Both the position numbers and the translations under genes were made by a program. The notes below the pieces were generated by a model. That model was not told where the DNA came from. It saw nothing but the letters and a program-made list of their open reading frames with translations, and did not search any database. From contig NW_026461120.1 in assembly GCF_021730395.1 (NCBI RefSeq), positions 1 to 64,000 on the forward strand: a stretch of DNA of 64,000 nt. Direction: 5' to 3'. Below are positions 23,150-34,560 of the stretch, piece after piece. Position 1 is the first letter of the stretch. Every line of letters starts with the position of its first letter. Source of the DNA: Mercenaria mercenaria (taxonomy: Eukaryota; Mollusca; Bivalvia; Venerida; Veneridae).

Positions 23150-23301
23150 AACGAAAAATACGGGAACATAATTGAAAACGGATAGTGAAAACGACAAATT
23201 ATCTGAAAAACAAATCCTTATGAGGAGTCGAACTCATGCAAAACGTCTTTATGATTAGCTATTGGTACCTACATTTTATCCGACTGAGCTTTTTGCTATA
23301 T
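23150..23301 (-). mobile_element. tRNA-headed SINE-like element, copy 1
   Basis: On the minus strand, an A-box-like AGCTCAGTCGG (near 23287) is followed after about 45 nt by a B-box-like GAGTTCGACTCCT (near 23226). A body then follows with CCGTTTTCAATTATGTTCCC and GTATTTTTCGTTTC. The same head and body, in the same order, occur at 57230-57396, so this is a dispersed element and not a single decayed tRNA. Confidence 0.5.
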
Positions 23302-23562
23302 ATTTATTAGTCAGTCAAAATAAATATTCAATAAGTGTCCCAAAGGTATTAACACAAATAACCTGTTCAACCAGTCGGAACGTACTTGTAACCTTTATTT
23401 TAACGGTATTCTCAACGAAGAATGAATATGCAGTACATTATTTTAAGAAAATGTAATAATCGTTTTGCAAAAATATCTTATAATATTATAGACTCACATG
23501 GAAGCTTTGTTTTATACATTGTTTCTTTAATAAATATAGTAAGGAAATATACGTAACGTTTT

Positions 23563-23642
23563 TCACCAAAAAATCTGCTGGATGAAAATGGCTTGTATAT
23601 TTGTATTTCAAATCCCACTAATTGAGCATTGTCATTTTGCAT
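23563..23642 (+). repeat. Direct repeat copy 1 (CACCAAAAAATCTGCTGGAT)
   Basis: About 80 bp match 24636-24716 with only a few differences, including TGAAAATGGCTTG, TTTGTATTTCAAATCCCA and TTGAGCATTGTCATTTTG. The separation is 1.07 kb and the surrounding DNA is not similar. Confidence 0.65.
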
Positions 23643-24635
23643 GTATTACATTAAATTTGTTACATTTAAATTTGATGTATTTTAAAGATGCACTTGAACA
23701 TATTTAAATGGAATAGACACGTGGCAGTCTTTGAATTTTTGTAAAAAACCACATGTTTTGCAGTTCTCATAAGATTTGGTTACCAGTTTACAGCATAATC
23801 ATACATGAAGGCTTATTACTCACAAACATATGCAGATCTAATTGTATATTTTCTACCATAGTTAATTTTATTTTATATGGATTTTTTAAATCTTTAAAAA
23901 TACTGAGAAAAAAATATTGCAAAATAATGGTTGAATTAGTATACTTGTTTTTGTGTGACTGTTGAAATATTACAACTCTTTTTGACTCTTAAGACTGTAT
24001 CATAAAATCATATTTTCTGATGTCTGCAAGATACATGTAGATTTTAATGAAAATTCATACATTTGTAAAGTTTCCTATATTGTTAGGTATTTACTGAAGC
24101 CCATATTATACTAACTGGCCGATGATTAAAGAGAACATCTGAGTTCCTAGCTGACATTCTGACAAATTTAAAAACTCATTCATGTTACGACATCTATTAA
24201 TCTTCAGAAATTCAGTAAAATTGTTATCTGTAAAACAGGTTTCATTCTAAGATATACAAGGCATATAACATCCTTTTTTACCAGTATGTATTTACTTTAA
24301 TAAATACAGTAGATTTATTTGTGTATTTTGATAAATTTTGGAAAAAATAGGAGACATGTCTGCAACTGCAGTTTATATTTACTGAGTATTTACTGGCACT
24401 GGAATGTGCATGATCAGGGTTTTTTTCTGTCAGAATGAATAAACTTAGTCAAATCTTAAATCTTAAATCTGTAGCTATCGTTAAAAAGTCTGGACATTGT
24501 CGTGATAGTTTGAAATTATTATATACATTTAAAGTTGTATCTAGCAAAATATTGACTAAACTGTATATCATTTGATTTAATTTGATTGTTAAATGAAGAA
24601 TGTGTATCTTGGTCCAGAAATATCAATTTTTGAAA

Positions 24636-24716
24636 TATTCACCAAAAAATCTGCTGGATGAAAATGGCTTGGATATTTGTATTTCAAATCCCAATAATTG
24701 AGCATTGTCATTTTGT
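24636..24716 (+). repeat. Direct repeat copy 2 of 23563-23642
   Basis: Near-identical to 23563-23642. It is short and lacks inverted ends, so the nature of the repeat is unknown. Recent segmental copying or insertion of two members of one element would explain it. Confidence 0.65.
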
Positions 24717-25298
24717 TACATACTTAAGTTAAAGTAAATTGATAACAGAAACGTGCAGTTTACCTTTGAAAGTATCTAAACATAATAAACTTTTCTAGAT
24801 TGTTATTATATGAGCATACATACATATATATAAGCGCAACTATTACTCAAGTCATAGATTTACGTGTTTCTGATTGACTGCTTCAGCACACGTGACCAAC
24901 TTTCATTTCTCAATGAAGCCGTCACGTGTTCATTAGATCTAATTAATACTCATGATTCTATGGACTAGGTTTTCGTTTCTGGGCCACGCACGTTCAGTTT
25001 CAATTCGCCGATTTAGTACATTTTCTGACCATAAATCATGAAACAAAAAATAAAATATATAAATCGAATTATTTGTTTTTATTTACTCCCTTTTAATCGT
25101 TTATTAAACATTTATATACTAGTAAACATATACCGGTAATTACTGTCGCATCTGGCGTTCTGTAAACTTCGTCTGCACAATAACAACAATCCGATTTTGT
25201 TTTGTTTAAGCAATTATTTGCACTTTGTATGAGCCAAATGGAAGTAGTCAAGAAGAAATCCCCGAGGACATTCAGGCCCTCTTGGCTCTTCCTTTCGA

Positions 25299-25378
25299 TC
25301 GAAAGTAAAACTAAAACTGAAAGTGAAACCACTAACAATCCGGAGTCTACAGCTGTCACCAAAAACGAAAGTTAAAGT
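25299..25378 (+). promoter_or_regulatory. Cluster of GAAA-type motifs with a perfect ISRE-like site
   Basis: GAAAGTGAAACC at 25319-25330 fits the interferon-stimulated response element pattern GAAANNGAAANN. It is embedded in a run of GAAAGTAAAAC, TAAAACTGAAA and, further on, ACGAAAGTTAAAGTGAAG (about 25365-25378). Bivalves have IRF proteins, so an IRF-responsive enhancer or promoter is possible. No downstream gene was identified. The motif lies within a 90-codon minus-strand frame of no recognised type. Confidence 0.35.
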
Positions 25379-25875
25379 GAAGTCCTTCGGGGCGGATGGT
25401 GTGTGAAATGCAGAACAACTAAAAACTGTTTATGTTTAAACTAAATATATACATGTAACACAAACTGCTGCTCCAGTTTCCAAAAATATAATTTCCAAAT
25501 TCCAGCTGTCAGTGACTGACCGACTCTGACACGTGTTTTCTCCAATCATCCTTTCAAATGAATTTCTTGAACGTTATATTCATAAAAATTGAATATTTTT
25601 GATAAAAGTTCTAGTTGTTAAACTACAAATTCCATCTTAGCAACCTCAAAAATTCCGATTTTAATTTAATCAAGCCTAAAACTCCACACCGTCACGATCG
25701 CGACGTTGATGTCGGCCATCTTTCTTTTGCTTTATGCAAATGAGTTGTTCGCTTGCGTCCATGACGACGAAATTAATACGCGTAACCCCAAGTACTCTTA
25801 AAGCTTGCATTTCAGTATAAAAGTTTGGATTTTTCAAATGGGAAACAAATTGAAGATTTGAAAGTTGTAATTATA

Positions 25876-26039
25876 AGAATTGAATGATGTTTTTCTGTGG
25901 TTCATCGATGTATGAACTGTCAGGAAGTTTACACCAAATGTTTTACAGAAATTCGGTGTATATGCAAATTAGGTGTAAACTTCCTGACAGTTTATACACC
26001 GATGAATCGCAGAAAAACACCATTCAGTTCTCAAATCTA
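25876..26039. mobile_element. 164-bp foldback element with ~60-nt arms
   Basis: AATTGAATGATGTTTTTCTG near 25878 pairs with CAGAAAAACACCATTCAGTT near 26038, and AACTGTCAGGAAGTTTACAC pairs perfectly with its complement around 25976-25995. The arms are about 90% complementary over 60 nt with a loop of about 40 nt. The short overlapping plus-strand open frames are incidental. Confidence 0.65.
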
Positions 26040-27535
26040 TATATACTGTATATTTTTGAATATCATGATATTTTTCAGTCTTGGATATATACTGTTATTT
26101 GTTCATAATTTTGAATTGTATTTAAAATATACATATTAAATCTAATCTAATCTATGCAGGATTTTACTTTTACTACTATTTGTTTCCATGGCAACAAAGA
26201 GATTTCCAAAGGTGAAAGGACACTGTCTTTACATAAACACACAAAGATTTTTCTTTGTTATTTTATCCAAATATGTCATTCAATATACATGGCTTTATAT
26301 CAACTGCAGCAAAACAATAATTATGATTAAAGTTCCTTTTTAATGCAAAATGCATGTTGTAACCATGTCAACTTGAAAAAAAATATACAGTCATGACTAA
26401 TAATCATACAACACGTTAAGGGCCAGTAACACTTAGTTATGAGTATTTCAAACTGCATTTAAACTCAAAATTAGTTAACCCAAATAAAGAAAAGTGCAAA
26501 CAAGGCTGTTGAGAACTGACCTTGTGACAATGCTTTAAGTTTCATAGATCATTATTATGGTTGTATTTTTTTTTTTAATTTTGCCCAGAATATGCTTTAG
26601 GTGCCTATGATACATTGACAGCTTGCTGATGAATTTTTCTTGTTTAATAGAATAAAAAATTGATACAGAATGTGCTTTAAAAAAGGTCTGAATTACAATT
26701 TTCTTGTACGTTGCCATGGTAACGGAACATTCACTTTAAATTCTAGAAAAAGTTTCGAATAGTATAACTTTGTAAAATGATTATACATGAAATACTTATG
26801 TTTTGCTATAATTCTGTATCTGGCAATGTAATATTATTTCACGTTATTCTGTATTAGGCATAAATGAGTTTGCTAAATACTCATTTTTTTGTCAATTTTT
26901 AAATTCTCTAAACATCTCAAATATGAACGACCCACTAAAATTCCTCCTTCTGTTGAAATGTATATCATTGCTCTGCTGAATCCATACAAGTATTGTATTC
27001 AGATGCGTGCACTTCTTTCTATTAGAAGTTAAAATATATACATGCAGACCAATTTTTAAAGATAATGTAAAATCTTAAAGGGGAGTGATTATAAAATTGT
27101 TGCTTCTAAAACTGTGAAAATGTTGAAAAACAATATTTGTTTTAAATGTTTACTTCAGGTAGGTATTTCAGGCAGATATGAAAATCAGATCTATATTTCA
27201 GATACAGAGACCACTATATGTAAAGAAAATTGTAACATTTTAGTAAACATTGACTCTCAGAAATTGCCATTTTTCGCAAAAAGTATAATATTACCGTTTC
27301 CATGGTAACCATCTGATTTATATCTTTTCACCCATAATTCTTCATATATGGCTTGAATACTAAAAAAGGGTGCAAATATGAAGTAATTCTGAGACTATAA
27401 GTTTCCGACCCATTCTTTATTTTTTTGGTTCTTACAGAGAATTGATCTGAAATAGCTTTATGTATAGTCAATAACTAGGTGCAGCCGTTAGCCACGACCT
27501 TGTCATCAAAGATCGTAATTCGATTTCTATCTTTA
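26040..27535. other. AT-rich noncoding region
   Basis: No gene or element end recognised. The phrases GTTGCCATGGTAAC (about 26711) and TTTCCATGGTAACC (about 27297) recall the one near 3824 and may mark an old dispersed repeat. Confidence 0.4.
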
Positions 27536-27847
27536 CTGCCTCGGTAGACTAGTTTTAGAGCGCCCGCTCCAAGTGTGGAAGGTCGTGGGTTCACTCTCTG
27601 GCCACATCACACCAAAGACGTGCAAAATCGTACTAGTAGCTTCCTCGCTTTGCACTCAATATTGAGAGGACAGTTCAAGGACTGGTCAGTTCGGTGTCAG
27701 TATAATGCGACTGGATGAGGTATCATGTCAGTGAAACAACACTATTAAGTTGGATATTGTGTTCGTTGCTTACTGCTCCAAGCATGTCTTTAAATATAAC
27801 TGAACAATTAAACAGACCTAAACAGACACACACATATACACACAAAC
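27536..27847 (+). mobile_element. tRNA-derived SINE (third family)
   Basis: A tRNA-like head with TAGACTAGTTTTAGAGCG and GGTCGTGGGTTCACTCTC (A and B boxes) is followed by CCACATCACACCAAAGACGT, CTTCCTCGCTTTGCACTCAA, GGACTGGTCAGTTCGGTGTC and AGTATAATGCGACTGGATGA. The 3' part, through AACACTATTAAGTTGGATAT and a CA-rich tail, appears to belong to the same composite. The order matches a SINE known to me from bivalve genomes, but I cannot name the family. Confidence 0.5.
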
Positions 27848-28134
27848 TTAATTTCAAAGCAGCTTTGAATCTCTTGCCACGCTCTCACACAGGCACACCT
27901 AACTTTAAATCTTGTACTTGCAGCTCTAAAGATATCGAATTTTGATTCCAAGTTACGACGGAGATCACAATTTTGATTTTCACACAAAAAATATTTTCGA
28001 GATGGCATCGAATATCAACGTAACTCTAAAATCAAATTTTGAAAAGTATGAATAACGATATTGCAAATAATTTCATGACAACTCAAAAATCGAAATTCAA
28101 ATTTCATAAAAGATAAATGTCGTGGACATGCACA

Positions 28135-29562
28135 TTTTCTTGACTTTCAAGCTGGCATTGACTTTCTATAACTCGCACCTATACAGGGATTCTAGCATTA
28201 CCACAGATTTGTAAATGGTGCGCAGAGAAATGGCATTCAAACAGTTTTGATCCAAACCACTATTTCTGACACTGAATAATGTACCTCTGAGTTTGACGGC
28301 AGCTTCTTGCATCGACGTCTGATTACTTAGATACTTTTCACATAACCCAAATAAAGATGTATATATTGTGTAACTTCAGGAATACCGTCTGGCTCTATAA
28401 ATACTTTTGTTGCCATTGAAAACATTAACCGCACTTTTAGCAGCATTATATTCATAATGCCATTTCGTGCATAATTATAACATATGCGTAACATTTCATT
28501 AAGGCCATGAAGCGAGAACGACATCAGTATGATGACATCAGCTACAGTTGGTGATGATACTCGATAATTATTGTAGTTACACAAACTGTAACCACTTGCC
28601 TCCAAATTTTTAACAAGATCATTGATGTATAGGATGTAGCAAATTGGAGAACATTTCCCGCTTCTGCCAGGTTCCGTGTTGCACTTTGAATGAATCTGAA
28701 CGTAAACCAAGATTCCTGACATAACTTGTCGTATCATTATAGTTCATGAAAAGCTAGATATGAAGTTACATCTGCAGTGGCACGAAGTTTAAACAACAGT
28801 CCATGATGCCGGACAGTGTCGAATGCCCTGGGTCTATCCAAAAAACAAATAAACACTTTGGACTGACATTTTGCAAAATGGACACACTCTCTAACTAAAA
28901 AGGAAGTCATAAGAAAGCCGAGATTTTCCTGAAAACCACCTTGCTGTGTATTGATTTCACTTATGATTTTGTCTTTGCAGTGGGAAAATAAAACCATTTC
29001 AAAACGTTTTAACAGCACAGACGTCAAAGTAATGACCTGATAGTTATCGGGTCTTTCTTTGACGTCTTTCCTCCTTTGTGAAGAGTTACAATTGCACCAC
29101 GTTTAAGAATATCTGGAACATAAGCTGTTCGTAACATCCAGGTATATATGTTTGCACGTATTGGAGAAAAAAACTTCTGATTTTCAGATGTTCATAAGAT
29201 ATACAATTATTACCGGCAGTCTTTTGATTTGGACATGACTGTATTAAGCTGTCAATATCTTCAGAAATCACTACAACAGATGGATCAGGATGTAGTGAAC
29301 TCAACGACGATTCAACATTAGGTTTAACAGTATCATGCCACGTTTGGTCAAACTCTGAGGAAAATGTCGGTGTATATAGGTCATGAAAGTATAGTCCCCA
29401 CTGTTCTGTTACACATTTTCTGTCTCTATACACTTCGTTACCAAATTTGATGCCAGCACTATTTTGTTCACATTTTCGACGACGTCTAGAGCTTACATGT
29501 TTCCAAAATTGACTAGAAACTATTTCTGCCGTTTTGTTAATTTCCTCATCAAGGTATTTCAT
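28135..29562 (-). pseudogene. LINE reverse transcriptase domain remnant
   Basis: Pieces at 29562-29086, 29027-28737 and 28737-28327 carry RT fingers/palm motifs in order: AGNNCISYEHLK, INTQQGGFQENLGF, FICFLDRPRAFDTVRHHGLL, SPICYILYINDLVKNLEA, then an ADVIIL active-site segment. A RCEL segment near 28165 resembles the YGCELW of the thumb region. There are at least five frame interruptions. Confidence 0.65.
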
Positions 29563-29892
29563 ATGTTTTATTACTCTGTTCCTGTGAGCTTTACGAAAAT
29601 GGCCTTTTGCAGCTTTATAGTAACTATATAATTCATCTTCACAGTTACGAGGTCGACCTGCGTGACATCATACATTACGCATCTTCGTCATTTCCTTGTG
29701 CAGTAAGGTAAGCTCACTGTCCAAATAAGGTTTGAGGTATTCTCTGAACTTGGATTTGGGTAAGTAGTGTTCCGAACCTTCGCTGATAATATTTTCAGAA
29801 GGTTACATGCGGAGAGTATTTAATTTCTGTTCAGTTCGGCACTCTTCAAGTTTCTAAGGTCTTGTCTGCTCAGTACATAGTCATTAAAACTC

Positions 29893-31970
29893 TTAACTCA
29901 TTCTGCCCGCGCGACGTATTAATGCGTCGGCCGATTTTTATCTGTATACCGCGTGCCGCTTCTAGGCGGTGTTGTTATCTACATCTGGAAACCGCACGCC
30001 GCATACATGGGTCTTTATAGTAATAGCTCTGAATTCCGCGTGATGCTTTCAGTCGTCACATTTCAATGGTCTTAAATAAACTCTTTTAGTTCTTTCTAAC
30101 AACTTGGACCAGTCAAATGTTTTGTTGCATAACATTTTTAAAACATAGATAAAAGCGGATGTTGTGAAAAAAATGAATGCTTTCACTGAAGGCGTTCAAG
30201 TTATAATTTGTGATTTCTTGAAGCATGAAAATTACTGATGCTTCTTTATATGATCGAAACATAAAAGAATAAGTAAAAAGATGAAAAAAAAAATAAATAC
30301 CAACGAAGATTCACTGAGCAATGATAATTGCATAACGCAACCCAAAAATATAAACTTTGTCGTTCGTCGCTACACGGCAAATAATTCCATCTTCGGGATC
30401 TTCAGATCTGTCAAAATTTAACAGAGATAAAAATAAGAACCCAGCTATGGAGCTAGAAAAAGCGTTGAGTATATTTTTTAAGTACGGATCTAAACATTCG
30501 AATGTGGAAAAAAAAAGAATTGTAAATTATTGGGTATCGTTATAAAAATACACTTCAGTAAAGACAGACGTACATAATTACCGCACAAAAATACTGTGTA
30601 CGCATCATACCGAAATGCAAAAAAAAAATTCTCATAGAATTATTTTACATTTTCATACCGCATAGTTTCGTCGTGACGGAGTGTATATCAAAATCCCCTT
30701 GATCAAAATCCCCTCCACTGAAAAATGACAAGGTGATACAAAATCTCCTTCATACTTTTGCAGGGGGTATCATAATCCCCTCTGTGATTTTCATTATAGA
30801 TATATAGGTATCAGTGCTCCAAATTATATTATGTTTGCTAAAGGCATTGTATTTACGTGCTTTATGCAACAAACTTTTAAATTGTATATAGTTGTATTTG
30901 AACTTGATGAAATAAGTAAAAATCACAGTGGGGATTATGATACCCCCTGCAAAAAAGTATGAAGGGGATTTTGTAACACCCTGTCATTTTTCAGTGTAGG
31001 GGATTTTGATCAAGGGGATTTTGATTGTCTCCCGTCGTGACGATGCGCACAACACATCCTGGACAAAACTGGTAGAATTGTGGATTATATCATAATGAAA
31101 AGAAAAGAACTAAAATATTTTCTTTTACATGTAAGATTCTACTCATGCACACGAGACCTTTCATCTTTACGTATGCGATATGACAATGCTCATGCGTGTA
31201 TGAAAAGTAAAATAATCTTCGTGGATATCTATTTATTTATCTATTTATTTATTTATTTATTTGGTGTTAATCTTGATCTATAGAATAAACTGTTAATAAT
31301 AACTCAATCATTTTGACATTTTAGAAACTCTACAAAATTGTTTCAAAATTCTAATTTGTCCAAAATAATCCCATTTTCAAACTTATAGTTTATCACTTAT
31401 TTCCATTTTATTACATCTTCATATTAAATACATACACTATTTTTTATGAGAAATAACTTTATTTTGATGCCTTTGTGATTGCCTGTATGCATAAACCTGA
31501 GTAAAATCAGTGTTAGAAAATGACAGTAATATTTATTTAAAATTATTTTTAAGAATTGTTCTTATTTGTTGTTTAGGTTTGTGCATGATAAAATTTAGAA
31601 TTTTATAAATGTTGTTTAAATTAGCCAAAACAAAATCTGATGAGAGATTATGGTCATTTGTTGTGTGTCTTTAATTCAACAGTCTGTTAAAAAAGACTGT
31701 ACTACACAGCTGCATGAAATTAGCTTTGTTGTGTAGCTACTTCAATTTACTTACAAAGAGTGCAAAGTCCATACCAACTAACACGTATTTGATGTCATAT
31801 GTCACTAATTAAAAACAATATCCCAAGCAAACTACTGCAAAATCAATGTTATCTCTCAAAACATCTCTAGGTATTCAGGGGTAGATTGGCTTATCAACCT
31901 CCTAGGTGGCTGAAAGATAAATATCAGCAGAGTGGAAGTAGAGATAACGTTTTAGGGTAGAATGAGTTAA
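29893..31970. mobile_element. Nonautonomous piggyBac-type element (TTAA target), 2.08 kb
   Basis: TTAA at 29893-29896 is followed by CTCATTCTGCCC. At the other end, GGGTAGAATGAG is followed by TTAA at 31967-31970. TTAA duplication plus short CT-rich TIRs is the hallmark of piggyBac. The interior has subterminal phrases (GCGTCGGCCG, CCGCGTGCCGC) and AT-rich DNA, with no recognisable transposase. The element interrupts the LINE: minus-strand LINE sequence reads INDQHI on one side and SFNDYVLSRQDL on the other. Confidence 0.7.
30669..31042. mobile_element. Inverted-repeat element with ~120-bp TIRs and 10-bp target duplication
   Basis: Arms at about 30679-30797 and 30918-31032 are complementary. 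They contain repeated ATCAAAATCCCC and GGGGATTTTG words, GAAAAATGACA and GCAGGGGGTATCATAATCCC. CGTCGTGACG flanks both sides (30669-30678 and 31033-31042). Long TIRs with a 9-10-bp duplication suggest a MULE-type nonautonomous element. It sits inside the TTAA element. Confidence 0.7.
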
Positions 31971-32177
31971 TGTGCTGATCGTTTATCTTTTTCCAGTTAA
32001 CTCGTATAGCTAGGTCCGATTGGTTAGCATACGACTGGCGCACCTCCGTAGGACGTAAAGTAACACTTAGGTTCGATATAATTTGTCAATGCCTAGACAC
32101 ATTTAACCATCCATCGTCTAAAATTTCAGTATGTACAACAATACAATGTCAGGCATTTCTATCAAGGTATCAAGATA

Positions 32178-32391
32178 TGTTTGTTTGTTTGTTTTGGGTT
32201 TAACGCCGTTTTTCAACAGTATTTCAGTCAAGTAACGGAGGGCAGTTAACCTAACCAGTATTCCTGGATTCTGTACCAGTACAAACCTGTTCTCCGCAAG
32301 TAACTGCCAACTTCCCCACATGAATCAGAGGTAGAGGACTAATGATTTCAGACACAATGTCGCTCTTACCTACTGAGCTAAGCGGGTGGGC
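32178..32391 (-). mobile_element. tRNA-derived SINE, copy 1 of the AAGTTGGCAGTTACTTGCGG family
   Basis: On the minus strand it runs from a shortened tRNA-like head (CCCGCTTAGCTCAGTAGG), through GACATTGTGTCTGAAATCAT, AAGTTGGCAGTTACTTGCGG and GGTTAGGTTAACTGCCCTCC, to the tail AACGGCGTTTAACCCAAAAC-like and CAAACAAACA. Part of the tRNA head is missing compared with the copy at 37311-37551. It splits the LINE endonuclease region. Confidence 0.7.
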
Positions 32392-32399
32392 TCTATTGT

Positions 32400-33020
32400 A
32401 GTATTGTATTTATTATCATGAGGAACATAAGTATAATTTACACCAATACGATTTTCAAATATTGACAGCAACCAGACTATAATCATTTACAAATTTAACT
32501 AAAATGTTATCACGCACTGTTATTACTAACACAACTAACATTTGAGTTGAAATCACCCATAAATGTGACAATACCAGTTTCTTTGTATTCATACCATATT
32601 TCATACAGTTTATCAATGTATTCTCTGAAATAGTTTATACTATGGTTTGAGCAAGGTATATATACCTGAAATATATATAAAGCATTTATAGTCATACTGA
32701 TACTGAATTCCCACAATGTGATCATCATTAATGGGCAAACGTGCCACTTGATTATCAATACTTCTATGGCAAAGAATGGCCACACCACCCTTGCTAACTT
32801 TTCGGTTACTGGGGTTACGCAAAACATTATCACAAACAATCACATGTTTATATGAGCTTATAAGTGAGTCAAAGAAATGCACATTTTGCTCAAATAACCA
32901 ATGTTCTGACAGTCTACAAATTGTCACATTACATTTCGATAAAGTATCACACAAATATGATGAACTAGACATTACTTCGGTTAGATTCCACGTCATTAAA
33001 TTGATGTTGTGCAAGGTCAT
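32400..33020 (-). pseudogene. LINE apurinic endonuclease domain remnant
   Basis: The conserved order is visible: NLMTWNL at the N-terminus, an ICRLSEHWL segment (catalytic E), KGGVAILCHR, GIYTLLKP/YIPCSN, and MGDFNSNV (catalytic D/N). After a shift, FVNDYSLVAVN and TYVPHDNKYNTTI are readable up to the SINE insertion. On the far side of the SINE, the strand continues with LNVSRH and NLSVTLRP. Confidence 0.65.
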
Positions 33021-33099
33021 AATGTTTAATATTCAGTAATTTAGTACATGTATACATTGTATACCTTACATTAATTTTCAACATTATACCACAGTATGG

Positions 33100-34382
33100 A
33101 TCCATACTAGCTAATCAACATCTGTACAGAGGTTTTCATAAATGTAGTAACTTACAAAATTGTTTAACGCCATTAGTACTTTGCTTCATCAAAGCATTGC
33201 TCGTTTACCACGGTTTGCATATAACCCCATCAGGTCAGAATCCAGGTTCGGCAATTTGATACGTATTATCGTCAGCTTCCATACTGACGCGGATAACAAC
33301 ATCATTTCTGGATCTTTTTGACGGAAAAGTCTTTATCATAGTCGCTTTAAGATCTCCGCGAGAGATATACTGATGTATCAGTGGAGTTGTAATCGTGCGT
33401 TTGAACCCACCTTTCGCTTTCGAACATGTGACATAGAGTCATCATCGTCGATTTGTCTGTTCTGATTATCAATATGTTTGCGCGTGTCGCGGCTATTAAC
33501 TTTAGTGACACGAACAGGTATGTCTTTTTGTCGAGGGAATTTCGGCGTACCAAGGTCAGCGCGAATTTAGGCAAAAGTCACAACTCGTCTACCATTAACC
33601 GGCCTTTTGCAATTTTTTGACCGTTTGCGTCTCTTTACATGTACCGTTAAGTCATCATTCTCATAAGTCATTACTCTTCACAGAGCTACGAGCACTATGA
33701 TTGGTGCTTGATACAGTAGCACGTGTTGCCTTCGGGTGAGAAGCAATCTCACTGTACAGAACGTCTGTCCGGTCTGAGACATACAATTGTTTAACATTTA
33801 TATTTTAATCCCAAACATCCGGCTCCTGTTCGACTGCGACATGCGGTACATGTTCCTCACCCCTGCCTCTGAGAAAGATTTCAAGTTCATCAACATCAAT
33901 ATCTGATAAATTGGCACTAGGTACAGTATCATTATGTTCACTATTTACAACACCAACGTTAAATCTAACGTCGACCTGGACTTCCTCGGTACACTGCTCA
34001 ACTGATACACTGGACACGATCGGTACACTGTTCTCAGGGAGCTTCGTTCCGTTGATCGAACTATCTGTGGCATCTAACCGCGAGATTGTGTCCGATATTA
34101 TCGACTCATATTCAAAGGTGAACATTTAAGGTTATCTTCCAATTCAGACAAAGTGTCAGAAGTTTTCTTTGGCAGCGTATCAAGCAATGTTTAGAACTCC
34201 CCTTGTAGGCTCTTAAAAGACACCGACACATCCTGAACATTTTCCTCACGAAGTTTTTCACACGCTAAATTGCGCTGTTTTGTGAGTAATAAGTCCGCCT
34301 GTACCGACGAGATCGTGGTTTTTAACAAGGACAGTTCTTTTCTACAATCACACTGGGTATTAGGTTTAGGTATTTGATGCAT
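33100..34382 (-). pseudogene. LINE ORF1-like remnant
   Basis: Three broken minus-strand pieces (34382-34191, 34125-33805 and 33574-33347) lie directly 5' of the endonuclease. The first has a cysteine pair followed by a coiled-coil-like KELSLLKTTISSVQADLLLT. Later pieces are acidic (LSDIDVDELEIFLRGRGEE), then basic around KRRKRSKNCKRP. A WPDGV-type end near 33230 is seen in another frame. This fits an RNA-binding ORF1 of mollusc LINEs, but the match is from memory and moderate. Confidence 0.45.
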
Positions 34383-34402
34383 AGAGGTGTCTACGTACTA
34401 CA

Positions 34403-34560
34403 TTCTTAAAACTACGCTGAAAAGAGGTTGACTGAATAAGTCTGCAGATAAAGTTGTGAAAACACATTTATTGGGGAAGAGCCTAAATTGTCTACCCGAA
34501 CACTTGTAGTATAGCTGTATATTACCTGTATTATAAGAGTGATTTTCATGAAGTTTTTGT
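34403..34560 (+). repeat. Dispersed repeat copy 1 (also at 58758)
   Basis: About 157 bp match 58758-58916 at roughly 85-90%, including GCAGATAAAGTTGTGAAA, TTGTAGTATAGCTGTATATT and TTATAAGARTGATTTTCATG. It lies just 5' of the LINE ORF1 region on the LINE strand. No protein or terminal repeats are apparent. Confidence 0.6.

Larger units (their letters stand above)
28135..34390 (-). mobile_element. APE-type non-LTR retrotransposon (LINE), decayed and interrupted
   Basis: On the minus strand the parts appear in LINE order. An ORF1-like coiled-coil region lies at about 34382-33100. An endonuclease region (33020-32400) has LSEHWL, GGVAILC and GDFN motifs. The endonuclease C-terminus and linker follow at about 32100-29600. 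The reverse transcriptase region (29562-28140) has QQGGFQ, KVFICFLDRPRAFDT and SPICYILYINDLV. The RT active-site segment reads ADVIIL where family members have a YADD-type box. Many stops and shifts interrupt it. A SINE (32178-32391) and a TTAA-flanked element (29893-31970) are inserted. The group is probably CR1/L2/Nimb-like, and its 3' end is missing. Confidence 0.75.

Noticed and set aside
25093-25362. 89-codon minus-strand frame with hydrophobic start
   Set aside because: Its beginning overlaps the GAAA motif cluster, and the frame shows no domain or conserved pattern.
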